Positions 8,705 through 16,809 are shown, numbered from the stretch's first letter. The stretch is DNA of 64,000 bases from CAIWHR01 sp963709525 (GCA_963709525.1 CAVPXB010000028.1:1-64000); one strand, 5' to 3'. Program-made: numbers and translations. Notes: generated by a model not told the origin, from the sequence alone.

Positions 8705-10198
8705 ATGAGCGGCGCCTGGGCGCAGGCCTTCACGATGGTGCTCGATCCGTACAACATCGTGGTGATGCTGGCCGCGTCGCTGTACGGGCTGTTCGTCGGC
8801 GCGGTGCCCGGGCTGACGGCGACGATGGCCACCGCGCTGCTGGTGCCGGTCACGTTCTTCATGGCGCCGATCCCGGCGATCGCCGCGATCGTCACGGCGA
8901 CCGCGATGGCGATCTTCTCGGGCGACATTCCCGGGCTGCCTGATGCGGATGCCGGGCACGCCGGCGTCGGCGGCGTACACCGACGAAGCCTACGCGATGA
9001 CCAAGAAGGGCCAGGCCGAGCTGGCGCTGGGCGCGGGCCTCGTGTTCTCGGCGGTCGGCGGCCTGTTCGGCACCGCGGTGCTGATCCTCGCCGCGCCGAC
9101 GCTGGCCGAGTTCGCGCTGAAGTTCAGCTCGTTCGAGTACTTCTGGCTGGTGCTGATGGGCCTGACCTGTGCGGTGTTCATGACGTCCGACCGGCCGCTG
9201 AAGGGCTTCGTCTCGCTGCTGCTGGGGTTGTTCGTCGCCTGCGTCGGGCTCGGCAATCCGGCCGGCTTCCCGCGCTTCACCTTCGGCAACGTCGAGCTGA
9301 TGGGCGGCATCGGCATGATCCCGATGATGATCGGCATGTTCGCGATCTCGGAGATCATCCGCTTCGCCGTCGACACGAACCCGCCGCTGCGGATCGTCGA
9401 CCACCCGATCGGCAACGTGTTCAAGGGCATGTGGGCGCTCACCAGGAAGTACCCGCATGCAGATCCTGCGCGGCAGCGCGCTGGGCACGCTGGTCGGCGC
9501 GCTGCCGGGAGCCGGAGCGGACATCGCGGCGTGGATGTCGTACGCGATCAGCAAGAAGATGTCGAAGGAGCCGGAGAAGTTCGGCACGGGCCACGTCGAG
9601 GGCATCGTCGAGAGCGGTGCTGCCAACAACAGCGCGCTGGCCGGCGCCTTCATTCCGGCGCTGGTGTTCGGAATTCCGGGCGACTCGATCACCGCCATCA
9701 TCATCGGCGTGCTGTACATGAAGAACATGAATCCCGGTCCGACGCTGTTCACGAACAATCCGCAGAACATCTACGCGGTCTACCTGCTGTTCATCATCGC
9801 CAACCTGATCATGATTCCGCTCGGCTGGTGGTGCATCAAGGTGTCGAAGCAGATCCTCAAGGTGCCGCGCACCGTGCTGATGCCCGTCATCATGCTGTTC
9901 TGCGTGGTCGGCTCGTTCGCGATCAACAACACGGCGTTCGACGTGACGGCGATGCTGGTGGCCGGAATCGTGGCCTACGTCCTCGAGGACAATCGGTTTC
10001 CCGGTCGCGCCGGCGATCCTCGGCGTCGTGCTGGGCGGCATGCTCGAGGAGAACTTCATCACCTCGATGATCAAGTCGGACGGCAACCTGCTCGCGTTCG
10101 TCGAACGCCCGGTCGCGGCGACGCTGGGCGCCATGACGCTTGCCGTCTGGTTCCTGCCGTTGCTGCTGCGCCGCCTTCGCCGCCTCGCGGGCGTCTAG
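8705..10198 (+). CDS. tctA: Tripartite tricarboxylate transporter large permease TctA (three frame breaks)
   Basis: The large, roughly twelve-helix permease subunit. Reading proceeds in one frame to FSGDIPG (about 8935), in a second frame from MRMPGTPASAAYTDEAYAM to ALTRKYP (about 9455), in a third from MQILRGSALGTLVGALPGAGA to YVLEDN (about 9993), and then from FPVAPAILGVVLGGMLEENF to TAG at 10196-10198. Each junction is healed by removing one base, giving 496 residues, the family norm. The GDIPG and GALPGAGADIA motifs are TctA signatures. Three separate insertions in one gene, with conservation continuous across them, argue for sequence error rather than decay. Confidence 0.85.
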
Positions 10199-10215
10199 CG
10201 AGCGTCTGCAGACCT

Positions 10216-10288
10216 CCCGCGCGGCTGTGCGCGGGTCATGGACACGGAAGCTCCCTGGCGGCAAGATCGGGATCCTGATCCCGTGTCC
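10216..10288. other. Two hairpins after tctA, possible transcription end
   Basis: CCCGCGC at 10216-10222 pairs with GCGCGGG at 10229-10235 (loop of six). GGACACGG at 10240-10247 pairs with CCGTGTCC at 10281-10288, and a smaller GGGATC/GATCCC hairpin lies at 10269-10282, so it competes in part with that arm. No T tract follows, so an intrinsic terminator is not proven. The position between the tct and tpiA transcripts suits a termination or boundary role. Confidence 0.4.
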
Positions 10289-10309
10289 AGGCGGTCGCGC
10301 CGTCCTCCG

Positions 10310-10339
10310 TTGCTCCGATTTGCCGCGGCGCGGTATAAT
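10310..10339 (+). promoter_or_regulatory. Candidate sigma-70-type promoter for tpiA-secG
   Basis: A perfect TATAAT at 10334-10339 lies in the context gcggtataatc. An 18-base spacer separates it from TTGCTC at 10310-10315. The -10 is strong and the -35 weak. About 96 bases of leader separate it from the tpiA start at 10436. The same GCnCTATAATC style of -10 recurs before etfB (40986). Confidence 0.5.
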
Positions 10340-10435
10340 CAGCCGGTTTCCTGAGTCGCGCCCCCTCGGCCAACGCGTTCCTGCGATGCCGGTTCAGGGG
10401 CGCGTTTCGCGTCCAAGCGTGAATGGGCCTTACCG

Positions 10436-11179
10436 ATGCGTGGAAAATTGGTCGTTGGCAACTGGAAGATGAACGGCGGGCTGGCCGCGAATGCAGCGCT
10501 GCTCGGCGACCTCGCGGGCGCCTGGCAGGGAGGGGCCGATCGTCAGATGGCGGTTTGCGTGCCGTTCCCGTATCTCATGCAGGCGCAGGCGGCGTTGCAG
10601 GCCACGTCGATTGCCTGGGGCGCGCAGGACGTCAGCGAACATGCCGCGGGCGCCTACACGGGCGAAGTGTCCGCAGCCATGCTGGCGGAATTCGGCGCCC
10701 GGTATGTCCTCGTCGGGCATTCGGAGCGGCGCCAGTTCTTTGGCGACACCGACGCGATTGTCGCGGCGAAGGCGAAGGCGGCGCTGGCGGCAAAATTGAC
10801 GCCGATCGTCTGCGTCGGCGAGTTGCTCGCCGAGCGGCAGGCCGGGACCACCGACGCTGTCGTGTTGCGGCAACTCGGTGCCGTGCTGGCGGCGCTGGAT
10901 TCCGACGCGCAGAGGGTCGTTGTCGCGTACGAGCCGGTGTGGGCGATCGGCACCGGGCTCACCGCCTCGCCCGAGCAGGCGCAGGCCGTGCACGCGGTGC
11001 TGCGGGCGCGGTTGTCGAAGGCAGGCGCGGGCAATGTTTCCCTGCTCTATGGCGGCAGTGTCAAGGCCGACAATGCCGGGAAGCTGTTTGGACAGGCCGA
11101 CATCGACGGTGGGTTGATCGGCGGGGCGTCGCTCAAGGCGGCGGAATTTCTTGGCGATTGCGCGTGCCTGAGGATGTAG
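10436..11179 (+). CDS. tpiA: Triosephosphate isomerase
   Basis: A 247-residue cytosolic glycolytic enzyme interconverting dihydroxyacetone phosphate and glyceraldehyde 3-phosphate. The N-terminus MRGKLVVGNWKMNGG carries the active-site Asn and Lys. The catalytic His is in VLVGHSERRQFFGDT, the catalytic Glu in VVAYEPVWAIGTG, and the phosphate-binding end is LLYGGSVKADNAG followed by GGLIGGASLKAAEF. Length and motifs are normal, and the gene is intact. tpiA directly before secG and the nuo operon is a common betaproteobacterial arrangement. Confidence 0.97.
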   Translation: MRGKLVVGNWKMNGGLAANAALLGDLAGAWQGGADRQMAVCVPFPYLMQAQAALQATSIAWGAQDVSEHAAGAYTGEVSAAMLAEFGARYVLVGHSERRQFFGDTDAIVAAKAKAALAAKLTPIVCVGELLAERQAGTTDAVVLRQLGAVLAALDSDAQRVVVAYEPVWAIGTGLTASPEQAQAVHAVLRARLSKAGAGNVSLLYGGSVKADNAGKLFGQADIDGGLIGGASLKAAEFLGDCACLRM

Positions 11180-11260
11180 CCGGCGCTTAAGGCGCGGGGC
11201 GCGGCAAGTCGCAGTTTGCGGCAGGCGCGGGCAGTCGCGTCTTCCTGGAAGAGACAACGA

Positions 11261-11692
11261 ATGGCAATGCTGGAAACCCTGTTGTTGATGCTTCATATCC
11301 TGGTCGCGGTGGCGATTTGCGGATTCGTGCTGCTGCAGCATGGCAAGGGCGCCGACATGGGCGCCGCCTTCGGCAGCGGCTCGTCGGGCAGCGTGTTCGG
11401 CGCGTCCGGCTCGGCAAATTTCCTTTCGCGGAGCACCGCGGCCCTCGCGACCGTGTTTTTCCTGTCGAGCCTCGCACTCACGTGGTACGGCGCTTCGAAA
11501 TCCGTGCCCAAGGGCGCGGTGCAGGAAGGCGTGATGGGCAGCATGCCGGTGCCCGCCAAGGCGTCGGACGTGCCTGCGGTGCCGCAGGGACTCCCCGGCA
11601 GCGTTCCGGCGACCGATCCGTTGAAGGCGGTTCCTGCGGTGCCGGCCCCCACCGCGCCGGCGGGTTCGAAATCGGGCGAGGTACCGAAGTAG
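11261..11692 (+). CDS. secG: Protein translocase subunit SecG
   Basis: A 143-residue inner-membrane protein of the SecYEG channel. It has two membrane helices (LLLMLHILVAVAICGFVLLQ and a second around LSRSTAALATVFFLSSLALT) joined by the conserved cytoplasmic loop HGKGADMGAAFGSGSSGSVFG. The C-terminal 50 residues are a low-complexity Ala/Pro/Val tail, as in many betaproteobacterial SecG proteins. ATG 11261 is used; a second ATG lies two codons later. It follows tpiA by 81 bases and precedes a tRNA gene by 14 bases. Confidence 0.95.
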   Translation: MAMLETLLLMLHILVAVAICGFVLLQHGKGADMGAAFGSGSSGSVFGASGSANFLSRSTAALATVFFLSSLALTWYGASKSVPKGAVQEGVMGSMPVPAKASDVPAVPQGLPGSVPATDPLKAVPAVPAPTAPAGSKSGEVPK

Positions 11693-11706
11693 TCGTTGCA
11701 GGCTGT

Positions 11707-11793
11707 GCCGACGTGGCGAAATTGGTAGACGCGCTAGCTTGAGGGGCTAGTGGCCGCAAGGTTGTGGGAGTTCGAGTCTCCCCGTCGGCACCA
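11707..11793 (+). tRNA. tRNA-Leu (anticodon GAG)
   Basis: A class II tRNA of 87 bases with encoded CCA. The acceptor stem GCCGACG (11707-11713) pairs with CGTCGGC; the T loop is GTTCGAGTC-like; the anticodon arm is CTAGC-TTGAGGG-GCTAG with anticodon GAG at 11741-11743. The long variable arm (tggccgcaaggttgtggg) is as expected for leucine. It lies between secG and nuoA, a placement seen in other betaproteobacteria. No integrase or duplicated 3' end nearby suggests attachment-site use. Confidence 0.97.
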
Positions 11794-11985
11794 GGTTTCG
11801 ATGCGGTGCGCCGTCGCTTGATGGGCGCGATCGCAGAGTAGAAGCTCCCTGGCGGGGGCGCGGGCTTGCGGGGCGAGCCGTGCAGACCTGCCAGGAGGTG
11901 CGGGCCGGCAACGGCATCGCGGCTGAAGCGTAACCAAACGACCGGGGCACGTCCGGGGTTGGCCGGCTCCGATGAACCGAACGCC

Positions 11986-12342
11986 ATGCTGGAACAGTAC
12001 TTCCCGATCCTGCTCTTCATTCTGGTCGGCCTGACGCTCGGTGGCGTCCTGCTTTCGGTGGGGGCGATTCTCTCCCCGAAGCGGCCGAACGCGGAAAAGC
12101 TCTCACCGTACGAGTGCGGCTTCGAGGCTTTCGAAGACGCGCGGATGAAGTTCGATGTCCGCTACTACCTCGTCGCGATCCTGTTCATCCTCTTCGATCT
12201 CGAGATCGCATTCCTCTTTCCCTGGGCCGTCGTGCTTCCCGAAATCGGATTTCCCGGTTTCGTCGCGATGATGGTCTTCCTTGCCGTCCTGGTCGTGGGT
12301 TTCGTCTACGAGTGGAAGAAGGGGGCGCTGGAGTGGGAATGA
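11986..12342 (+). CDS. nuoA: NADH-quinone oxidoreductase subunit A
   Basis: A 118-residue membrane subunit of complex I. It has three membrane helices, the conserved loop KLSPYECGFEAFEDARMKFDVRYYLVA with its Cys, and the second helix LFDLEIAFLFPWAV carrying conserved acidic residues. It ends YEWKKGALEWE, which is typical. The start ATG 11986 follows a 192-base gap after the tRNA. That gap holds no recognisable gene, only a 15-base sequence (11841-11855) shared with 10247-10261. First gene of the fourteen-gene nuo operon. Confidence 0.97.
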   Translation: MLEQYFPILLFILVGLTLGGVLLSVGAILSPKRPNAEKLSPYECGFEAFEDARMKFDVRYYLVAILFILFDLEIAFLFPWAVVLPEIGFPGFVAMMVFLAVLVVGFVYEWKKGALEWE

Positions 12343-12370
12343 AAAGCGCCGCCGGTTGCGGGTCTTGCGC

Positions 12371-12847
12371 ATGAGCATCGAAGGCGTCCTCGAAAAGGGC
12401 TTCGTCACCACGTCGGTCGACAGCCTGATCAACTGGGCGCGCAACGGCTCGATGTGGCCGATGACCTTCGGGCTCGCCTGCTGCGCCGTGGAGATGATGC
12501 ACGCCGGCGCCGCGCGCTACGATCTCGACCGCTTCGGCATCGTGTTCCGCCCCAGCCCGCGCCAGTCCGACGTGATGATCGTCGCCGGTACGCTGTGCAA
12601 CAAGATGGCGCCTGCATTGCGCCGCGTCTACGACCAGATGGCCGAGCCGCGGTGGGTGATCTCGATGGGATCCTGCGCCAACGGCGGCGGTTACTACCAC
12701 TACTCGTACTCGGTCGTCCGCGGCTGCGACCGCATCGTCCCGGTCGACATCTACGTGCCGGGGTGCCCGCCGACCGCCGAGGCGCTGCTCTACGGCATCC
12801 TCCAGCTCCAGAACAAGATCTGGCGCACCAACACGATCGCGCGCTGA
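12371..12847 (+). CDS. nuoB: NADH-quinone oxidoreductase subunit B
   Basis: A 158-residue peripheral-arm subunit that holds cluster N2, the terminal iron-sulfur cluster that passes electrons to quinone. The ligands are visible: tandem cysteines in FGLACCAVEMM, one in ISMGSCANGGG, one in VPGCPPTAEAL. The start ATG 12371 matches the family (MSIEGVLEKGFVTTSVDSLI). Its TGA overlaps the nuoC start by one base (TGATG). Confidence 0.98.
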   Translation: MSIEGVLEKGFVTTSVDSLINWARNGSMWPMTFGLACCAVEMMHAGAARYDLDRFGIVFRPSPRQSDVMIVAGTLCNKMAPALRRVYDQMAEPRWVISMGSCANGGGYYHYSYSVVRGCDRIVPVDIYVPGCPPTAEALLYGILQLQNKIWRTNTIAR

Positions 12848-13464
12848 TGGCCGCTCTTCGAACGGACGCCCTGGCGGCGTCGCTCCAGGCGGCCTTCGGG
12901 GAGACGCTTGCCAGCACGAAGGTCGCGCTGGGAGAGGTGACGATCGTCGTCGTGCCGGATCGCGTCGAAGCGACGCTTCGGGCATTGCGTGACCGCCCGG
13001 AGTTCGCGTTCGCGACATTGATCGATCTCTGCGGTGTCGATTACTCGACTTACGGCGATCGCGCGCACGACGGGCACCGCTTCGCTGTCGTCTACCACCT
13101 GCTGTCGCTCGCCCACAACTGCCGGCTGCGGGTGCGCACGTTTGCGTCCGACGACGACTTTCCGATCGTTCCCAGCGCGGTCGACATCTGGCCGGCCGCC
13201 AACTGGTTCGAACGCGAGGCCTTCGATTTTTTCGGCATCATGTTTCCGGGGCACCCGGACCTGCGCCGCATCCTCACCGACTATGGTTTCATCGGACACC
13301 CGTTCCGCAAGGACTTCCCGCTTTCCGGGCACGTCGAGATGCGCTACGACCCCGAGCAGGGGCGCGTGATCTACCAGCCGGTCTCGATCGAGCCGCGCGA
13401 GAACACGCCGCGCATCGTCCGCGAGGACGCCTACGCGAGCGACGCCGGATTCCGCAAGGGCTGA
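12847..13464 (+). CDS. nuoC: NADH-quinone oxidoreductase subunit C
   Basis: A 205-residue peripheral-arm subunit (30-kDa subunit family). The conserved WFEREAFDFFGIMFPGHPDL and RRILTDYGFIGHPFRKDFPL segments are present. Its start overlaps nuoB by one base. The stop codon TGA (13462-13464) directly abuts copy 1 of the 159-bp palindromic element. nuoC and nuoD are separate genes, unlike the fused nuoCD of enterobacteria. Confidence 0.97.
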   Translation: MAALRTDALAASLQAAFGETLASTKVALGEVTIVVVPDRVEATLRALRDRPEFAFATLIDLCGVDYSTYGDRAHDGHRFAVVYHLLSLAHNCRLRVRTFASDDDFPIVPSAVDIWPAANWFEREAFDFFGIMFPGHPDLRRILTDYGFIGHPFRKDFPLSGHVEMRYDPEQGRVIYQPVSIEPRENTPRIVREDAYASDAGFRKG

Positions 13465-13623
13465 GAGGCTGAGAGTCTTTCGATCATGCCCGCTCATCAC
13501 GCCAGAAGACGCCCGCTCTTCGTTGCAAATGCTCGCCATAGCGCGAGCTATGGCTGCGCTTTGCGCCTCGATCGGACGCCCTCTGGCGCGCCGCTCGGAC
13601 ACGCCCGAAAAACTCTCAGCCTC
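13465..13623 (+). repeat. 159-bp near-palindromic repeat, copy 1 (nuoC-nuoD)
   Basis: One of three copies of exactly 159 bp. The left end GAGGCTGAGAGTCTTTCG and the right end (reverse complement GAGGCTGAGAGTTTTTCG) are inverted repeats differing at one of 18 positions. A perfect 8-bp stem GCCATAGC/GCTATGGC with loop GCGA at 13535-13554 sits exactly in the centre. The arms between are an imperfect inverted repeat, so the whole unit can fold as one long hairpin. TGA flanks it on both sides; the left TGA is the nuoC stop. It encodes no plausible protein and lies within an operon. Confidence 0.92.
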
Positions 13624-13629
13624 TGAGCC

Positions 13630-14883
13630 ATGGCCGAGATCCGCAACTACACGATGAACTTTGGCCCCCAGCACCCGGCGGCGCACGGGGTGCTGCGGCT
13701 GGTGCTCGAACTCGACGGCGAGGTGATCGAGCGCGCCGATCCGCACATCGGCCTCTTGCATCGCGCGACGGAGAAGCTCGCCGAGCACAAGACGTTCATC
13801 CAGGCGCTGCCGTACATGGACCGCCTCGATTACGTCTCGATGATGTGCAACGAGCACGCGTATTGCATGGCGATCGAGCGGCTGCTGGGCGTCGAGGTTC
13901 CGATCCGGGCGCAGTACATCCGCGTGATGTTCGACGAGATCACGCGGGTCCTCAACCACTTGCTGTGGCTGGGCGCGCACTCGCTCGACATCGGCGGAAT
14001 GACGACCTTCCTCTACTGCTTCCGCGAGCGCGAAGACCTGATGGACGCGTACGAGGCGGTCTCCGGGGCGCGGTTGCACGCGGCCTATTACCGTCCCGGC
14101 GGCGTCTACCGCGACCTGCCGGACACGATGCCGCAGTACGCGGCGCAGCACACGCGCAGTGCCCGCGCGATGACCGCGATGAACGAGAATCGGCAGGGCT
14201 CGCTGCTCGACTTCATCGAGGATTTCACGCGCCGCTTCCCCGCGTGCGTCGACGACTACGAGACGCTGCTCACCGAGAACCGGATCTGGAAGCAACGCAC
14301 CGTAGGCATCGGCGTCGTGACGCCCGAGCGGGCGGCGGCGCTGGGCTTCACCGGCCCCATGCTGCGCGGCTCCGGCGTGCCCTGGGACCTGCGCAAGAAA
14401 CAGCCGTACGAAGTCTATGACCGGATGGAGTTCGACATCCCGGTGGGCAGCAATGGCGACTGCTACGACCGTTATCTGGTCCGCGTCGAGGAGATGCGGC
14501 AGTCGAACCGCATCATCCGCCAGTGCGTCGACTGGCTGCGCGCGAATCCCGGTCCGGTGATCACCGACAACCTCAAGGTGGCGCCACCCTCGCGCGAAGG
14601 CATGAAGGCGAACATGGAGGAGCTGATCCACCATTTCAAGCTCTACACCGAAGGCATGCACGTGCCGCCGGGCGAGGCCTATGCCGCCGTCGAGCATCCG
14701 AAGGGGGAGTTCGGCATCTACCTCATCTCCGACGGCGCCAACAAGCCCTACCGCCTGAAGATACGCGCCCCGGGCTTCGCCCATCTCGCGGCGCTCGACG
14801 AGATGTCGCGCGGGCACATGATTGCCGACGTGGTGGCGATCATCGGGACGCAGGATATCGTATTCGGCGAGATCGATCGATGA
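13630..14883 (+). CDS. nuoD: NADH-quinone oxidoreductase subunit D
   Basis: A 417-residue 49-kDa-type subunit that forms the quinone site with NuoB. The N-terminus NYTMNFGPQHPAAHGVLRLV and the GLLHRATEKLAEHKTF segment are diagnostic, and the C-terminus IIGTQDIVFGEIDR is intact. The start ATG 13630 is only six bases past the end of repeat copy 1. The sequence ahead of it (ctctgagcc) has no convincing Shine-Dalgarno site, so initiation may depend on readthrough or on unfolding of the repeat. Confidence 0.97.
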   Translation: MAEIRNYTMNFGPQHPAAHGVLRLVLELDGEVIERADPHIGLLHRATEKLAEHKTFIQALPYMDRLDYVSMMCNEHAYCMAIERLLGVEVPIRAQYIRVMFDEITRVLNHLLWLGAHSLDIGGMTTFLYCFREREDLMDAYEAVSGARLHAAYYRPGGVYRDLPDTMPQYAAQHTRSARAMTAMNENRQGSLLDFIEDFTRRFPACVDDYETLLTENRIWKQRTVGIGVVTPERAAALGFTGPMLRGSGVPWDLRKKQPYEVYDRMEFDIPVGSNGDCYDRYLVRVEEMRQSNRIIRQCVDWLRANPGPVITDNLKVAPPSREGMKANMEELIHHFKLYTEGMHVPPGEAYAAVEHPKGEFGIYLISDGANKPYRLKIRAPGFAHLAALDEMSRGHMIADVVAIIGTQDIVFGEIDR

Positions 14884-14887
14884 CCCT

Positions 14888-14985
14888 CCCCCCGAAGCCC
14901 GCTGCGCTCGCCTCCCCCCAGGGGGCACGGCCTCCCTTGGGGCGGCCCGGCGGGAGGCCGGCACGCATCCGTTGCGGGCACTGAC
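14888..14985. repeat. REP-like GC-rich palindromic spacer, nuoD-nuoE
   Basis: The spacer holds a CCCCCCAGGGGG-type core and a hairpin GGCCTCCC (14929-14936) with GGGAGGCC (14952-14959) closing around ttggggcggcccggc. The same skeleton (gctgcgctcgcc, ccccc-a-ggggg, ccctt-gg-cggcccggcggg) recurs at 19147-19223. This style of spacer is widespread in Burkholderiales-like genomes. No gene is present. Confidence 0.7.
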
Positions 14986-15492
14986 ATGCTGAGCGCCGAC
15001 GCACTGCAGAGGATTGACCGCGAGGTCGCCAAGTACCCTGCCGGCCGGAAGCAGTCGGCGGTGATGTCGGCGCTCGCCATCGCGCAGGACGAAAAGGGCT
15101 GGCTCGCGACCGAGACCATGGATTTCGTCGCCCGCTATCTCGACATGCCGGCGGTCGCCGTCTACGAGGTCGCGACCTTCTACGCGATGTACAACCTGAA
15201 GCCGACCGGCAGGTACAAGCTGACGATCTGCACCAACCTGCCCTGCGCGCTGCAGGACGCGGTGCAGGCGGCGGAGTATCTGAAGCAGAAGCTCGGCATC
15301 GGCTTCGGCGAGACGACGCCCGATGGCCTCGTGACGCTGCGGGAAGGCGAGTGCATGGGCGCCTGCGGCGACGCGCCGGTGCTGCTGGTCAACAACAGGC
15401 GGATGTGCAGCTTCATGCGGCCCGAGGCGATCGACGCGCTGCTGGCGGAGCTGCGGGGCGGCGCCGCTGCCGGTGGGGGAGGGGCGCCATGA
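14986..15492 (+). CDS. nuoE: NADH-quinone oxidoreductase subunit E
   Basis: A 168-residue thioredoxin-like [2Fe-2S] subunit (cluster N1a). The four ligands are seen as CTNLPC and CMGAC. The N-terminal helical region KYPAGRKQSAVMSALAIAQD is typical. It ends with a Gly/Ala-rich tail. Its stop overlaps the nuoF start (ATGA). Confidence 0.97.
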   Translation: MLSADALQRIDREVAKYPAGRKQSAVMSALAIAQDEKGWLATETMDFVARYLDMPAVAVYEVATFYAMYNLKPTGRYKLTICTNLPCALQDAVQAAEYLKQKLGIGFGETTPDGLVTLREGECMGACGDAPVLLVNNRRMCSFMRPEAIDALLAELRGGAAAGGGGAP

Positions 15493-16787
15493 ACGCTCCC
15501 GGCGCGATGCTCGACTTCGGCCCCGACGCGATCATCCTCGCCGGCCTCGACGGGGCCAACTGGCGGCTCGCCGACTACGTCGCGCGCGGCGGCTACGAGG
15601 CGCTGAAGAAGATCGTGCGCGAGAAGATCCCGCCGGCGACCGTCATCGGCGAGGTGAAGAAGTCCGCGCTGCGCGGGCGCGGCGGCGCGGGTTTTCCGAC
15701 CGGGCTCAAGTGGAGCTTCATGCCGCAGCAGTTTCCCGGCGACAAGTACCTGGTCTGCAATTCCGACGAAGGCGAGCCCGGCACCTTCAAGGACCGCGAC
15801 ATCATGCGCTACAACCCGCACATGCTGATCGAGGGCATGGCGATCGCCGCCTACGCGATGGGCTGCGCGCGCGGCTACAACTACGTCCACGGCGAGATCT
15901 GGGACACCTACGAGCGGATGGAGGAGGCGATCGCCGAGGCCAACGCCGCCGGGCTTCCTCGGCACGACATCCTCGGCTCCGGCTGGAGCTTCCATCTCCA
16001 CAACCACCACGGCTACGGCGCGTACATCTGCGGCGAGGAAACCGCGCTGCTCGAATCGCTCGAAGGCAAGAAGGGTCAGCCGCGATTCAAGCCGCCGTTC
16101 CCGGCGAGCTTCGGGCTCTACGGCAAGCCGACGACGATCAACAATACCGAGACCTTCGCCTCGGTGCCCTGGATCATGCGCCACGGCGGCGAGGCTTTCC
16201 TCGACCTGGGCAAGCCCAACAATGGCGGCACCAAGATCTTTTCCGTGTCCGGCGACGTCGCGCGTCCCGGCAACTACGAGATCCGGATGGGGACGCCGTT
16301 CGCGAAGCTGCTCGAGATGGCGGGCGGCATGCGCGGCGGGCGCAGGCTCAAGGCCTGCATTCCCGGCGGCTCGTCGATGCCGGTGCTGCCGGGCGAGGTG
16401 ATGCTCGCCACCGACATGGACTACGACTCGATCGCCAAGGCGGGCTCGATGCTGGGCTCCGGCGCCGTGATCGTGATGGACGACACGCGCTGCATGGTGA
16501 AGTCGCTGCTGCGGCTGTCGTACTTCTACTACGAGGAATCCTGCGGCCAGTGCACGCCCTGCCGCGAGGGCACCGGCTGGCTGTGGCGCATCGTCGACCG
16601 CATCGAGCGCGGCCTGGGCACGTCCGGAAGATCTCGACCTTCTCAACAACGTCGCCGAGAACATCCAGGGCCGCACGATCTGCGCGCTTGGCGACGCGGC
16701 GGCGATGCCGGTGCGGCGTTCCTCAAGCATTTCCGCGACGAGTTCCAGCACCACATCGACCACCAGCGTTGCCTGGTTCCGGCGTAG
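15489..16787 (+). CDS. nuoF: NADH-quinone oxidoreductase subunit F (two compensating frame breaks, 16623 and about 16717)
   Basis: A 432-residue NADH- and FMN-binding subunit carrying the N3 [4Fe-4S] cluster. The glycine-rich LRGRGGAGFPTGLKWSFM binds NADH; GYGAYICGEETALLESLEG and ESCGQCTPCREGTGWL (three N3 ligands) follow. An extra T near 16623 and a lost base near 16717 scramble about 31 residues while leaving the frame open. Read in the shifted frame, that stretch gives PEDLDLLNNVAENIQGRTIC and then ALGDAAAMPV. This restores the fourth N3 cysteine, so a naive translation would wrongly lack it. It ends HHIDHQRCLVPA. Confidence 0.95.
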   Translation: MNAPGAMLDFGPDAIILAGLDGANWRLADYVARGGYEALKKIVREKIPPATVIGEVKKSALRGRGGAGFPTGLKWSFMPQQFPGDKYLVCNSDEGEPGTFKDRDIMRYNPHMLIEGMAIAAYAMGCARGYNYVHGEIWDTYERMEEAIAEANAAGLPRHDILGSGWSFHLHNHHGYGAYICGEETALLESLEGKKGQPRFKPPFPASFGLYGKPTTINNTETFASVPWIMRHGGEAFLDLGKPNNGGTKIFSVSGDVARPGNYEIRMGTPFAKLLEMAGGMRGGRRLKACIPGGSSMPVLPGEVMLATDMDYDSIAKAGSMLGSGAVIVMDDTRCMVKSLLRLSYFYYEESCGQCTPCREGTGWLWRIVDRIERGLGTSGRSRPSQQRRREHPGPHDLRAWRRGGDAGAAFLKHFRDEFQHHIDHQRCLVPA

Positions 16788-16809
16788 TCTGTAGGCGAGC
16801 CCCGACGCC

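Noticed and set aside
8705..10198. Programmed ribosomal frameshifting in tctA
   Set aside because: Three separate shifts without slippery heptamers or shared signals, in a gene not known for recoding, and similar breaks in unrelated genes nearby.
11707..11793. tRNA-Leu as an integration site for a mobile element
   Set aside because: No integrase gene and no repeated tRNA 3' end are present, and secG-tRNA-nuoA order is ordinary for this group.
13465..13623. Small protein encoded by the 159-bp element
   Set aside because: Short frames exist in all copies, but there are no start signals or domains and the palindromic structure explains the conservation better.
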